Source: an uncultured Selenomonadaceae bacterium
GTDB lineage: Bacteria > Bacillota > Negativicutes > Selenomonadales > Selenomonadaceae
DNA length: 59,371 nt
Assembly (NCBI GenBank): GCA_905236285.1
Contig: CAJOPN010000003.1
Span: forward strand, 1-59,371
Direction: 5' to 3'
Both the position numbers and the translations under genes were made by a program. Positions 1 through 8,499 of this stretch are shown in pieces. Every line of letters starts with the position of its first letter. Within the stretch, counting starts at the first letter, position 1. The notes below the pieces were generated by a model that saw only the letters and a list, made by a program, of their open reading frames with translations, ran no database searches and had not been told where the DNA came from.

Positions 1-29
1 AAATTTGATCCGCAAAAATAATTTTGGAG

Positions 30-671
30 ATGATAAAGCTGAAATTTATTAAAAAACCGATGGAAATTGAAAAAAGGTCTTTTGAAATTATCGCACCTCA
101 TTTAAAAAATTTAAATCTCAATGACGATGAAAAAAAAATTTATTCACGAATGATTCATGCCGCCGGTGATGTAGAATATGCACCGATAATTAAAATTTCA
201 TCAAATGCAATCGAAGCGGCGAAAAATGCAATTAAAAACGGCTGTAATATTTTTACTGATGTTGAAATGGTACGCACGGGAATTAACAAAAAAACTTTAA
301 AAAAATTCGGCGGAGAAGTATTTTGCAAAGTGGCTGACGATGAAATAAAAAAAATCGCCGAACATGAAGGAATTACTCGATCAATGGCGGCAATGAGAAA
401 TTTCGGTAAAAAATTAAATAATTCAATCATTGCAATCGGTAATGCTCCGACTGCTCTTTTTGAAGTTTTAAGATTAATTCGCGAAGAAAATATAAATCCG
501 GCTGTAATCGTCGGTATTCCTGTCGGATTCGTCGGAGCGGCTGATTCAAAAAAATCTCTCGTCGAACAAAATAAAATTCCTTTCATAACCGTTGAAGGTA
601 CGAAAGGAGGAAGTCCGATTGCAGTCGCCGCAATCAATGCAATTATTTACATGCTCGACAATTCACGCTGA
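30..671 (+). CDS. cbiC: Precorrin-8X / cobalt-precorrin-8 methylmutase
   Basis: This enzyme moves the C-11 methyl group to C-12 of (cobalt-)precorrin-8 to give hydrogenobyrinic or cobyrinic acid in cobalamin biosynthesis. The whole CbiC/CobH family is covered in about 214 residues: the N-terminal PMEIEKRSFEII, the histidine segment MIHAAGD, the TDVEMVRTGI segment and the C-terminal GGSPIAVAAINAI are all recognisable. The window probably starts inside a cobalamin operon, because a frame-1 reading ends with a TAA at 19-21 just upstream. The start is uncertain. ATG at 30 directly abuts the GGAG at 26-29, TTG at 24 has no ribosome binding site, and a start 9 bases further on (CTG at 39) would have better spacing. 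The last 9 bases overlap the convergent coaX gene. The family call is secure. Confidence 0.93.
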   Translation: MIKLKFIKKPMEIEKRSFEIIAPHLKNLNLNDDEKKIYSRMIHAAGDVEYAPIIKISSNAIEAAKNAIKNGCNIFTDVEMVRTGINKKTLKKFGGEVFCKVADDEIKKIAEHEGITRSMAAMRNFGKKLNNSIIAIGNAPTALFEVLRLIREENINPAVIVGIPVGFVGAADSKKSLVEQNKIPFITVEGTKGGSPIAVAAINAIIYMLDNSR

Positions 672-1436
672 TTTATTTCTCTCGTAAAGTACTCTCAAGC
701 CGTTAAGCGTCAAAAAATGATCTATATTGTCAATCGTCTTTGATTCTTTTGAAATCATCGTTGCCAATCCGCCGGTAGCGATGACTTTCATTTTTTCAGA
801 ACCGTATTCAATTTTTATTCGCCTTACTATTTCATCAATCTGACCAACGTATCCGAAAATTATTCCGGCCTGCATTCCGTGAATTGTATTATGACAAATA
901 ATATTTTTCGGCGGCACAAGTTCAACTCCGGGTAATTTTGCAGTCGATTTGATTAATGCCTCGCTTGATGACATTATTCCCGGTGCAATTACTCCTCCCA
1001 TAAAGTCGCCGTTTTCATTTATTACATCAAACGTTGTCGCCGTTCCAATGTCAATTATAATTGCAGGTCCGCCGTATTGATCAAATGCTCCGACAACATT
1101 GACGATTCGATCTGCTCCTATTGCACGAGGATTTTCATAATGCAAAATTATTCCTGTCTTCATTCCGGGACCGACTATCAACGGTTTTATTTTGAAATAT
1201 CTTTCGCACATTTTCGCAAAAGGAACTACCAGAGGAGGAACGACTGACGAAATAATTATGTCGCTGATGTCTGAAATTTCAAGTCCTTGATAACGGAATA
1301 AATCGTTTATAAGCATTCCGTATTCATCACCGGTTTTTTGTCTGTCCGTCGATACTCTCCAATGCTGCTGCAAATTTTTTTCAATATAAGTTCCCATCAC
1401 AATGTTGCTGTTGCCTATGTCTATTACAAGTAACAA
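663..1436 (-). CDS. coaX: Type III pantothenate kinase
   Basis: CoaX phosphorylates pantothenate in the first step of coenzyme A synthesis. It belongs to the ASKHA fold and is typically inhibitor-insensitive. The N-terminal phosphate loop is LLVIDIGNSN, the pantothenate site is GADRIVNVVGA, and the second phosphate motif is IIDIGTATTFDVI. A reading frame opens at 1451, but its first codons contain the GGAGG sequence. TTG at 1436 lies 6-7 bases after GGAGG and gives the canonical N-terminus MLLVIDIGN, so it is preferred (257 residues). The gene lies 22 bases behind dusB and is probably the last member of the sbcD-sbcC-dusB-coaX run. A dusB/coaX neighbourhood is common in Firmicutes. Confidence 0.95.
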   Translation of the reverse strand: MLLVIDIGNSNIVMGTYIEKNLQQHWRVSTDRQKTGDEYGMLINDLFRYQGLEISDISDIIISSVVPPLVVPFAKMCERYFKIKPLIVGPGMKTGIILHYENPRAIGADRIVNVVGAFDQYGGPAIIIDIGTATTFDVINENGDFMGGVIAPGIMSSSEALIKSTAKLPGVELVPPKNIICHNTIHGMQAGIIFGYVGQIDEIVRRIKIEYGSEKMKVIATGGLATMISKESKTIDNIDHFLTLNGLRVLYERNKSA

Positions 1437-1458
1437 AATTTTTTCCTCCAAACTTTTT

Positions 1459-2406
1459 TTAATTGTTTAAGCTGTCAAAAATTTTTATAAAATCTTCTTT
1501 CGATTCGGCACGATTGATTTTGTCTCTGAATTCTGCTCCTCCCGTTAATCCTTTCGTGTACCATGCCGCATGTTTTCTCATTTCGCGGATTCCGATATAT
1601 TCGCCTTTGAATTTTAAAAGTAAATCCAAATGTCGTTTGAGAATTAAAATTCTTTCCTCAATCGTCGGCGGATTTATTTTTTTTCCTGTCATCAAAAAAT
1701 TTTTCAATCGTTTAAAAATCCACGGATTTCCCATCGCCGCTCGTCCTATCATAAATCCGTCGGCATCCGTTTCTTCAATTATTTTCTTCAAACTTTCTTC
1801 ATCGCGAATGTCTCCGTTTGCAATCACCGAAATTTTTACGGATTTTTTTACTTTTGCAATTTCTGTCCAATTCGCAATTCCCGAATAAAATTGTTCGCGA
1901 GTTCTTCCGTGAACGGTTATAAATTTCACTCCGCAATTTTCGGCAATTTTTGCAATCTCGACGGCGTTAATATTTTCTTCATCAAATCCGAGACGCATTT
2001 TCACACTCACAGGCAAATTTGTTGAACTGCACAGAGCTTTTAAAATTTTTTCGACGAGTTGAGGATTTTTCATTAATGCAGAGCCTTCTCCGTTTTTTAC
2101 GATTTTCGGCGCAGGACATCCCAAATTAAAATCAATCGCACTTACATTTTTTAAATTTGAAATATATTTTGCAGATTCCGAAACATAATCCGGATTACTT
2201 CCGAAAATTTGAACGGCAATCGGTAATTCTTCATCAGTAAAATTCAACATACCGAAAGTTTTTTGACTTTTGTAATGAATTCCCGTCGAACTTACCATCT
2301 CCGAAAACATTAATTCATCAAAATCACCGAGTTCACGAATTAAAATTCTGAATGCGTTGTCGGTTACTCCTGCCATAGGAGCCAAATATATTTTTTTATT
2401 CAACAA
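1459..2406 (-). CDS. dusB: tRNA-dihydrouridine synthase (DusB/NifR3 type)
   Basis: This FMN-dependent enzyme reduces specific uridines in the tRNA D-loop. The TIM-barrel hallmarks are present: LAPMAGVTD at the N-terminus, NLGCPAPKIVKNGEGSALM around the catalytic cysteine, VKMRLGFD, VHGRTREQFYSG, NGDI and DGFMIGRAAMGNPWIF. The open frame reaches a GTG at 2418, but an AGG lies inside it, and TTG at 2406 has that AGG 6 bases upstream. TTG at 2406 or 2403 is therefore favoured, giving about 315 residues. The 5' end overlaps the 3' end of sbcC, indicating translational coupling. The family is certain; the exact Dus subtype is inferred from overall similarity to NifR3. Confidence 0.93.
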   Translation of the reverse strand: MLNKKIYLAPMAGVTDNAFRILIRELGDFDELMFSEMVSSTGIHYKSQKTFGMLNFTDEELPIAVQIFGSNPDYVSESAKYISNLKNVSAIDFNLGCPAPKIVKNGEGSALMKNPQLVEKILKALCSSTNLPVSVKMRLGFDEENINAVEIAKIAENCGVKFITVHGRTREQFYSGIANWTEIAKVKKSVKISVIANGDIRDEESLKKIIEETDADGFMIGRAAMGNPWIFKRLKNFLMTGKKINPPTIEERILILKRHLDLLLKFKGEYIGIREMRKHAAWYTKGLTGGAEFRDKINRAESKEDFIKIFDSLNN

Positions 2407-5095
2407 ATTTTGCCTCACTGCCTGTTTCTTTTTTTGTGACTTCCAATCTTACCGGTATTCTGTATTTCAATGATTCGACATGTGAAATTATTCCGACCAG
2501 TCTTCCGCCTTCCTGCAATGTCATTAATGCTTGTATTGCATTTTTTAATTTTTCGTTGTCGAGCGTGCCGAATCCTTCATCAATGAATATTGTATCAAGT
2601 TTCATACCGCCGTATTTACTTTGAACCGCGTCTGCAAGTCCCATTGCCAACGCCAGCGATGCCAAAAATGATTCGCCGCCTGAAAGTGTTTCAACCGGTC
2701 TGGTTGTGCCGTGATATGCGTGATAAATTTCCAGTTCCAAACCTGCCTTCGATGATTTTTTTTGTGCCGCAATTTTATTTCTCAACTCATATGCTCCGCT
2801 GCTCATTATTTTTAATCTTTGATTAGCCGCGTCAATTACCTTTGCCAATTTTGATTGAAGTGCATACCTTGAAAATGATATTTTATTTCCTTCCGATCCT
2901 TGAATTTTTTTTCCTCCCGCGACATTTGACAGCATATTCCAAATTTTATATTCAGCCTCTGTTTTTGAACTTTGCTCTTTGATTTTTTTCAACGTTTCAA
3001 GCTGTTCTTTTTGCCGGTTCAATTTCGATTTCAATTCTGCAATTCTGTCTTTATGATTCGTCAGCATTTCATCAATTTCATCAAATTTTTTTTGCAATTC
3101 TTCTACTTTCGGTCTGACTTTATCGGCAATTTCTTTTTTTATTTTTTCGTGATCTTCTTTTTTTATTTGAAGTGTTTTTTTCGCCGCCTCAAATTGTTTG
3201 CTCAATGTATTAAAATTTGTCTCCGCTTTCGTCCAAGCCGTTTTCATTGTATTTAATTTCAATTCAAATTTTTTTATCGTCTCGTCCAATTCTTCAATTT
3301 TTAAATCGAATGTTTTTAATTCTTCTTCAATTTGATTTTTTTGTGCCTTATAAATTCCCAAAAATTCAGCCTCAGTTTTCGATGTTTTATCTTTCTTTTC
3401 TTTTGCTTTCTCAAAATCTTCTTTTGCGCCTTTGATTTTGATTTCGCCTTTCTCTATTTTTTCATTGCACCATTTTAATTTGTCTGCAGCCATTTTCGCG
3501 GCATTTAACTCTTCATTTGCCTTTTTTGTTTCGCCGACTTCTTTCATTTCTTCGAGTTGTTTTTGTTTTTCCTCAAGCTGAGTTTTTATTTTTGTAAATT
3601 CATTTTGAGTATTGTTCTTTTCGACATCAAATTTTTTTAATATTTCGTTTTCCTTTTTTATTTCGATATCTGACGGCGTTTCTATTGAAGATTGTGCAAT
3701 TTTCGGATGATGAATCGAGCCGCAGACCGGACACGGATCACCTTCGGACAAATTCGCCGCCAAATGTGCCGCACTCCCTTTTCGCCATTTTTCATTGAGT
3801 TCATCAACTTTTTTCTGTTGGTTCATATATTTTGAATTGACATTTTTAAAATTTTTTTCTGCGATAATTAATATTCTTTTAAATTGAGAAATTTTTTCAA
3901 GCAATTCATCACGAATTTTACATTCACGCAATTTTTTTTGAGCCGTGTCAAATTTCGCCGCCTCTTGAATGTAATTTTCTTTTTCGCGTTTAAGTCTTTC
4001 AAGCCAATATTCGCAATCATTGACCAATTTTTCAGCCGCTTTGAATTGTTCATCAGCCTGCTTTGATTTTTCTGCTGCCTCTGAAAGTTTTTGTTTCGTC
4101 GATTCGAGATTTTTAAAATTTTTTTGAACTTTTTGCAATAAATTTATATCCGTCTCCAATTTCAAACGTTGAGCTTCTTCACTTTTTCGCAATTCATATT
4201 CTTCATGTGCCGTTTGAAATTCTTTTGAAGTTTTGGAAAGTTCTATTTCGGCAATTTTTATTTCTGAAATTTTTCTTTCCAAATCAGTAAATTTTAAATC
4301 AAGCTGTCTGCCTTCATTTAAAATTTTATTTGCTTCATCACGCGATTTTTTTAATGTTGATTCTTCCTGAGTCAATTTTTTTAATTCATCGGTTTTATCG
4401 TCAATCAATTTCAATAATTCGTCCGAATTGCCGACATTTGCATCCGTTAAAATATTGTTGTATCTCAAGCTGAAATTTTTTAATTCATTTTCTTTTGCCC
4501 TTGAACGTTCATAAAGTTCATTCTCCAATTTTTCATAAAAATCCGTCTTAAATAAAACTTTTAAAATTTTTTCGCGTTCTTCGGAATTTGCAGTTAAAAA
4601 TTTTTGAAATCGTCCTTGCGGCAAAAATACTACTTGACGAAATTGATCGCTTTCAAATCCTATCAATTCTTCAATTTTGTTTGTGACATAAGATGTTTTC
4701 TGTTCAATCAATTTTTCATTGCCGTTGAAATCTATTTCGTAAAGTTCCGCTGTTGATTCCTGTTCTCTCGTGCCTTCACCTTTTTTTCTTGCAATTATTT
4801 GTTTCGGCTTTCTCATCACACGATATTTTTTTTGACCGAGTGCAAAAGTAAAATTCACAAAAGTTTCAACGGAACTGCTTGCCTGTTCAGATCGCAGCAT
4901 GGATTTTGAACGCTCTCCCCCGCATGAATCATCATAAAGTGCATAACAAATTGCGTCGAGAATACTTGTTTTTCCGGCTCCGGTCTCTCCGTGAATTAAA
5001 AACATTTTTTTATCTTTCAAATGCTCTTCAAAATTCAATTCAATTTTATTCACATAAGGTTCAAACGCCGCCAATTCCAATTTTATCGGTCTCAA
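2396..5095 (-). CDS. sbcC: Exonuclease subunit SbcC (Rad50-like ATPase)
   Basis: SbcC is the SMC-like ATPase of the SbcCD nuclease, which cleaves hairpins and blocked DNA ends during repair and replication of palindromes. The Walker A motif GETGAGKTS lies at about residues 36-44. Two long Lys/Glu-rich coiled coils flank a zinc hook, CPVCG, near residue 453. The C-terminus has the ABC signature LSGGESFLASLALAMG and the Walker B segment DTIFIDEGFGTLD. At 899 residues it is shorter than the E. coli protein (about 1050), with the difference in the coiled coils. It starts with TTG, which overlaps the sbcD stop codon in a TTGA arrangement behind a GGCGGTGAG ribosome binding site, so the two subunits are translationally coupled. 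Confidence 0.96.
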   Translation of the reverse strand: MRPIKLELAAFEPYVNKIELNFEEHLKDKKMFLIHGETGAGKTSILDAICYALYDDSCGGERSKSMLRSEQASSSVETFVNFTFALGQKKYRVMRKPKQIIARKKGEGTREQESTAELYEIDFNGNEKLIEQKTSYVTNKIEELIGFESDQFRQVVFLPQGRFQKFLTANSEEREKILKVLFKTDFYEKLENELYERSRAKENELKNFSLRYNNILTDANVGNSDELLKLIDDKTDELKKLTQEESTLKKSRDEANKILNEGRQLDLKFTDLERKISEIKIAEIELSKTSKEFQTAHEEYELRKSEEAQRLKLETDINLLQKVQKNFKNLESTKQKLSEAAEKSKQADEQFKAAEKLVNDCEYWLERLKREKENYIQEAAKFDTAQKKLRECKIRDELLEKISQFKRILIIAEKNFKNVNSKYMNQQKKVDELNEKWRKGSAAHLAANLSEGDPCPVCGSIHHPKIAQSSIETPSDIEIKKENEILKKFDVEKNNTQNEFTKIKTQLEEKQKQLEEMKEVGETKKANEELNAAKMAADKLKWCNEKIEKGEIKIKGAKEDFEKAKEKKDKTSKTEAEFLGIYKAQKNQIEEELKTFDLKIEELDETIKKFELKLNTMKTAWTKAETNFNTLSKQFEAAKKTLQIKKEDHEKIKKEIADKVRPKVEELQKKFDEIDEMLTNHKDRIAELKSKLNRQKEQLETLKKIKEQSSKTEAEYKIWNMLSNVAGGKKIQGSEGNKISFSRYALQSKLAKVIDAANQRLKIMSSGAYELRNKIAAQKKSSKAGLELEIYHAYHGTTRPVETLSGGESFLASLALAMGLADAVQSKYGGMKLDTIFIDEGFGTLDNEKLKNAIQALMTLQEGGRLVGIISHVESLKYRIPVRLEVTKKETGSEAKFVE

Positions 5096-6222
5096 TTAAT
5101 CTCACCGCCTTTTATTTCGTTAAAACATTCCATAAAAGCCGATCTTTCATCTTCATTCATTCGCCGTCCCGTCATATCCTTAAAAAATGTTTCGAATAAT
5201 TCCGCATCGCTGAGATTTTCTCTTTCTCTCAATGCTTTACTTTCCGCTATTTCCTTTTCGGATATATTTTCAACTCCCAAAAGATTTTCAAATTTTTCTC
5301 TTCGCAGTACTTCACCGGCATTGTAAGGATTTTCATCTTTCAATCTCACCAAAAGATAATCATTGCTTTTAACTTGTTTTTCCAAAATATCATTCAAAAA
5401 GCCGTCGATAATTTTTACATCATGCAGCGGAGTAAGCGAAATTGAATTTATATTAATATTTCCTTCGCCGTCCATTTCAACAATGTCGATTCCTTTTTTA
5501 TGATTTTGTTCGTCGAATGAATATTTTAATAATGAACCGCTGTAACGAATTTTTTCGGCAATTTTAAATTGAGGTTTATGCAAATGTCCGAGTGCAACGT
5601 AATCAAAATTAATAAAAATTTCAGGATTAATTTCATCAATTCCGCCGACCATTTCAATTTCTGATTCCGAACGTTTTCCACCTTTAATAAACAAATGAGC
5701 GATTGCAACATTTCTTTTATTCGGTTTAATTTTTTTTCGTGAATCGTCGACAAGAATTTTTGCAGCCTCGTCGAAATCAATATAATTCTTTATATTAAAT
5801 TCTTCGCGGACTTTCGGCGGATAAAAATAAGGAATCATCGAAAAATAAATATCGCCGAAATCGTCTGACAAAATTACAGGTTCAGAATCTTGAATAATTT
5901 TTGTACGCAAAAAAAATCTGTTGCTCTCGAAAAGTTTTGAACCGAAATTTAATCTTGAACTGTTATCGTGATTGCCGGCAATGCAGAGGACAGGAATTTT
6001 CTTTTCAAGAATGATTTTCGTTAAAATTTCGTCGAATAAATCAACAGCCGCAGTCGGAGGCATTCCGCTGTCATAAATATCACCTGCTATTATAATTGCT
6101 TCAGGTTTTTGATCGTCAATCAATTTTAAAAATTCATTTAGTATATAAATTTGGTCTTCGATTAACGAATGTTCATGTAATTTTTTTCCGAGATGCCAAT
6201 CAGCAGTATGTATAAATCTCAT
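5092..6222 (-). CDS. sbcD: Exonuclease subunit SbcD (Mre11-like nuclease)
   Basis: SbcD is the metal-dependent phosphoesterase subunit of SbcCD. The calcineurin-like motifs appear in order: HTADWHLGK at the N-terminus, IIAGDIYDSG, IAGNHDNSSRL, AHLFIKGG and YVALGHLHKPQ. The remaining C-terminal part (to residue 376) corresponds to the region that caps the nuclease and contacts SbcC. The ATG start is preceded by GGGAG at suitable spacing. It is the first gene of the minus-strand sbcD-sbcC-dusB-coaX run. The 84 bases upstream are almost pure A/T tracts, and I could not assign a paired promoter there. Confidence 0.96.
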   Translation of the reverse strand: MRFIHTADWHLGKKLHEHSLIEDQIYILNEFLKLIDDQKPEAIIIAGDIYDSGMPPTAAVDLFDEILTKIILEKKIPVLCIAGNHDNSSRLNFGSKLFESNRFFLRTKIIQDSEPVILSDDFGDIYFSMIPYFYPPKVREEFNIKNYIDFDEAAKILVDDSRKKIKPNKRNVAIAHLFIKGGKRSESEIEMVGGIDEINPEIFINFDYVALGHLHKPQFKIAEKIRYSGSLLKYSFDEQNHKKGIDIVEMDGEGNININSISLTPLHDVKIIDGFLNDILEKQVKSNDYLLVRLKDENPYNAGEVLRREKFENLLGVENISEKEIAESKALRERENLSDAELFETFFKDMTGRRMNEDERSAFMECFNEIKGGEIN

Positions 6223-6306
6223 AAAAATCTCCCGTCAACAAAAAAATTTTCATCTCCAAAAAAATTTTTTTTTGATAAGAGACAAAAATTTTAATTAAAA
6301 AAATAT

Positions 6307-7284
6307 TCACATTTTCGTATAAGGCGTTGCAATTTTAATAAAAGTTCTTCCGCACTTGCAAGGCTCGCTCATTCGTCGAACTGCCTGTCCCGTGCGATAA
6401 CGAATTAACGGCATTGCCTGTGCAGATAAAGTTGTTATGACAAGTTCGCCCATTCTGTCATTTTCGTCCAAAATTTCTTCGCTGTCAAAATGCAAAAGTT
6501 CTGCGATAAAATTATCTTCCTGCAAATGCAAACCGTTTCTTTCCTTGCATTGATAAATTATTCCGGCAAATCCGATTTCAGGCGGCGCAAACATATTGTA
6601 AACGGTTGAATGCATTCTTTCCTGAATATGCTGCTGAAGAGGATTTTGAATATTGCTTGTATTAATGCAAAATGCTTTTGAAATCGGATAATCAATAATA
6701 TTTTTTCCTGTAGCTTGAAGTTGAATAACAAGCTGCATAATTAATTGAGGAGTGCTTATCAACGTATCAATGCTGACAATTTCAATCAGCCGCAGCCATT
6801 GACGATAATCCGTACCGAGTGGAACGACAGTTGCGCCGATCGATTCGAGAGCATAGAGAATATCAAGAAATTTACTGTTTGAAAGATCGCCTTGAATTCC
6901 GACGATTGAACCTCTCGTAACATCTGCTGCAATAAGACAGCGCGTCATCATTTCGACATCATTAAAAATATCGTCTTTGGTATATAATTTTGTAATTTCG
7001 CCGCTTGAATCAATTTCGTGACTGAATCTGAGTACGCTCGAAAGTGGAAGAGTCAAAATATCCAATGCGTCGGCTCGATGCAATGCGGCGCGATTCAAAA
7101 ACGGCAATTTTTTTAAATCGTCCAATGATTTAATGCAATCGGGATTTATTTTTCTTTTGCGAAATATCTGATTATAATATGCACTTTTTTCATAAGCCCA
7201 TTCGACAGTTTTTTTGAGACGTTCAAGCTGCAATTTTTTTAAATCTTCGCGGCTCATCGTTTCTACCTGTTCATTCGCGTACAT
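6307..7284 (-). CDS. Truncated phenylacetate-CoA ligase (PaaK)-family adenylate-forming protein
   Basis: The N-terminus (YANEQVETMSREDLKKLQ) and the segments VEWAYEKSAYY, LPFLNRAALH and MFAPPEIGFAG place this in the PaaK/coenzyme F390 synthetase family of acyl-adenylating enzymes. Two things are odd. The nucleotide loop that normally reads like SSGTTGKP is DSSGEITKLY here. The protein also stops about 10 residues after the CKCGRTF motif, so the C-terminal domain with the hinge and catalytic lysine is absent (325 residues against about 430). The 84 bases that follow contain no trace of the missing domain. A GTG at 7296 is possible, but ATG at 7284 matches the family N-terminus and has GTGAG upstream. 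It lies 19 bases behind the FkbM gene and is probably cotranscribed. Ligase activity is doubtful; a binding role or decay is equally possible. Confidence 0.72.
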   Translation of the reverse strand: MYANEQVETMSREDLKKLQLERLKKTVEWAYEKSAYYNQIFRKRKINPDCIKSLDDLKKLPFLNRAALHRADALDILTLPLSSVLRFSHEIDSSGEITKLYTKDDIFNDVEMMTRCLIAADVTRGSIVGIQGDLSNSKFLDILYALESIGATVVPLGTDYRQWLRLIEIVSIDTLISTPQLIMQLVIQLQATGKNIIDYPISKAFCINTSNIQNPLQQHIQERMHSTVYNMFAPPEIGFAGIIYQCKERNGLHLQEDNFIAELLHFDSEEILDENDRMGELVITTLSAQAMPLIRYRTGQAVRRMSEPCKCGRTFIKIATPYTKM

Positions 7285-7303
7285 GATCTCACTCACTTTA
7301 TTT

Positions 7304-7933
7304 TTAAGAATTGTCTTTCACTAAAAAAATATCTCCCATTGAGCCAGTTTCTACTCGTAAATTTTTATACTTAAGCAAATCATTTATCGGATACAAATTT
7401 ACATTTTTTTTATCATTATGCATTTCACTAATCATAATAAAATAATCATAGCAATCATTGAGTAACGTAACCATTTTTTCAAACAGTCCGCTCTGATTCC
7501 AAGTCATAGGGTTAAATTCCATGAAGATCGGAATACTGTTATTCATAATTAAATTTTTTGCTCCAATCAAAACTTGAGGTTCAAATCCTTCAGTATCTAT
7601 CCAAATATATTTTATTTCTTTTGGATTAATATTATTTTTTGTGATGTAATCATCGAGTTTTATAATATGAATTGTCTCAGTCGGCAATCCTTCCGAATCA
7701 GGAATAATTGTATTGTGACCTGGATTTGAAGGCGTAATGTGCATTATTTGTTCACTTTCGTGATCACCAAGACCGAAATTTTCAAGAATTGAATCATCCG
7801 ACATGTTATTCAATGCCACATTCATTTTGAGAAGCATATAATTTGTTGAATCAGGTTCAAAGGCAAGTATTTTTAAATTTTTATCAAATTTGTGTTTAAA
7901 ATAAATACAAGTTGTGCCGATGTTGGCTCCCAA
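7304..7933 (-). CDS. FkbM-family methyltransferase, 3' (catalytic) part of a poly-G-interrupted gene
   Basis: This segment holds the SAM-binding methyltransferase domain of the FkbM family. It begins inside motif I (LGANIGTT) and continues with ILAFEPDSTNYMLLKMNV, IKLDDYI, IWIDTEGFEPQVLIGA and IFMEFNP. FkbM enzymes O-methylate sugars or other small groups, and in host-associated bacteria they often act on surface glycans. It has no start of its own: the first in-frame TTG lies within motif I. Changing the 9-G tract at 7946-7954 to 10 (or 7) joins it in frame to the segment at 7936-8478 as ...NNQGGGYFLDLGANIG..., a 391-residue protein. As assembled, the methyltransferase is not translated from the upstream start. 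Confidence 0.85.
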   Translation of the reverse strand: MGANIGTTCIYFKHKFDKNLKILAFEPDSTNYMLLKMNVALNNMSDDSILENFGLGDHESEQIMHITPSNPGHNTIIPDSEGLPTETIHIIKLDDYITKNNINPKEIKYIWIDTEGFEPQVLIGAKNLIMNNSIPIFMEFNPMTWNQSGLFEKMVTLLNDCYDYFIMISEMHNDKKNVNLYPINDLLKYKNLRVETGSMGDIFLVKDNS

Positions 7934-7935
7934 GT

Positions 7936-8478
7936 CTAGAAAATACCCCCCCCCTGATTATTTTCATTATTATAAAATCGTTTTGCAAGAAAATAAAATA
8001 TTTCCATATCATTAGCTGCAAAATTTTCTCTCAAAAGGTAAGTCAATCTCATAATCGCCAAATCTCTTGCAGTAGCTATGTAAGAAAGTCCATCCTTCGT
8101 TGTGCAGGTTATGAATTTGTTGTTACGACGTTCTATATAAAAATCAAGCTGACGATGAATCATTGTATAATTTAATTCTCGCGGCTTAAATAATGTATAA
8201 AATGCTTGAAGATTTGACATCCAGCTTGAATCATCGAGTGCATAAATTATTTTCTCAGATTGAATTTGCAAATCACTCAAAACGAGTTTGAAAGCATCAC
8301 GCATTTTTTGTTCAAAAATTAAAACATAATCCCAAGAGGAATTTACAATTATGGCTCGTTGTTGATTACTGTTTTCAGGTCTTATAACATTAACAACTTC
8401 AATTTTATCGACGTTGAGGAATTTATCAATCCAATTTTTACTGTTGCCGACGTAATCCAGTATCAAAATTTTTGTCAT
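7936..8478 (-). CDS. N-terminal part of the poly-G-interrupted FkbM methyltransferase gene
   Basis: This frame starts at an ATG with a good AGGAAGGAT ribosome binding site and encodes about 180 residues before running out of frame at the G tract, ending QGGGIF-stop. The N-terminal part (MTKILILDYVGNS, then SWDYVLIFEQKM and YALDDSSWM) matches no domain I can name. The last 40 residues look like the helical lead-in that precedes motif I in long FkbM proteins. With one extra G the frame continues straight into motif I of the downstream segment. It follows cheR by 21 bases on the same strand. In the assembled state it would give a truncated, catalytically dead product; its presence with intact start signals argues for a switchable gene rather than old decay. 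Confidence 0.8.
   Translation of the reverse strand: MTKILILDYVGNSKNWIDKFLNVDKIEVVNVIRPENSNQQRAIIVNSSWDYVLIFEQKMRDAFKLVLSDLQIQSEKIIYALDDSSWMSNLQAFYTLFKPRELNYTMIHRQLDFYIERRNNKFITCTTKDGLSYIATARDLAIMRLTYLLRENFAANDMEIFYFLAKRFYNNENNQGGGIF
7946..7954 (-). repeat. Poly-G tract (9 G on the minus strand) inside the FkbM gene
   Basis: Nine consecutive C on the plus strand, read as G9 in the gene, in a roughly 30% GC sequence. It sits just before the methyltransferase motif I and is exactly where the reading frame breaks. Ten or seven G would restore a 391-codon frame. Such homopolymers are the classic substrate of slipped-strand mispairing. Confidence 0.9.
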
Positions 8479-8499
8479 ATGATCCTTCCTAATTAAAAA

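Noticed and set aside
1-29. Cobalamin riboswitch before cbiC
   Set aside because: The window begins only 29 bases upstream and a preceding frame ends at 21, so cbiC is internal to an operon and no riboswitch can be seen.
155-637. Long minus-strand open frame opposite cbiC
   Set aside because: It lies wholly inside a clear CbiC gene and has no family resemblance; such mirror frames are frequent in this composition.
7304-8478. Treating the FkbM segments as two independent genes
   Set aside because: The downstream frame has its first possible start inside SAM motif I and no ribosome binding site, while the joined frame gives a continuous family match.
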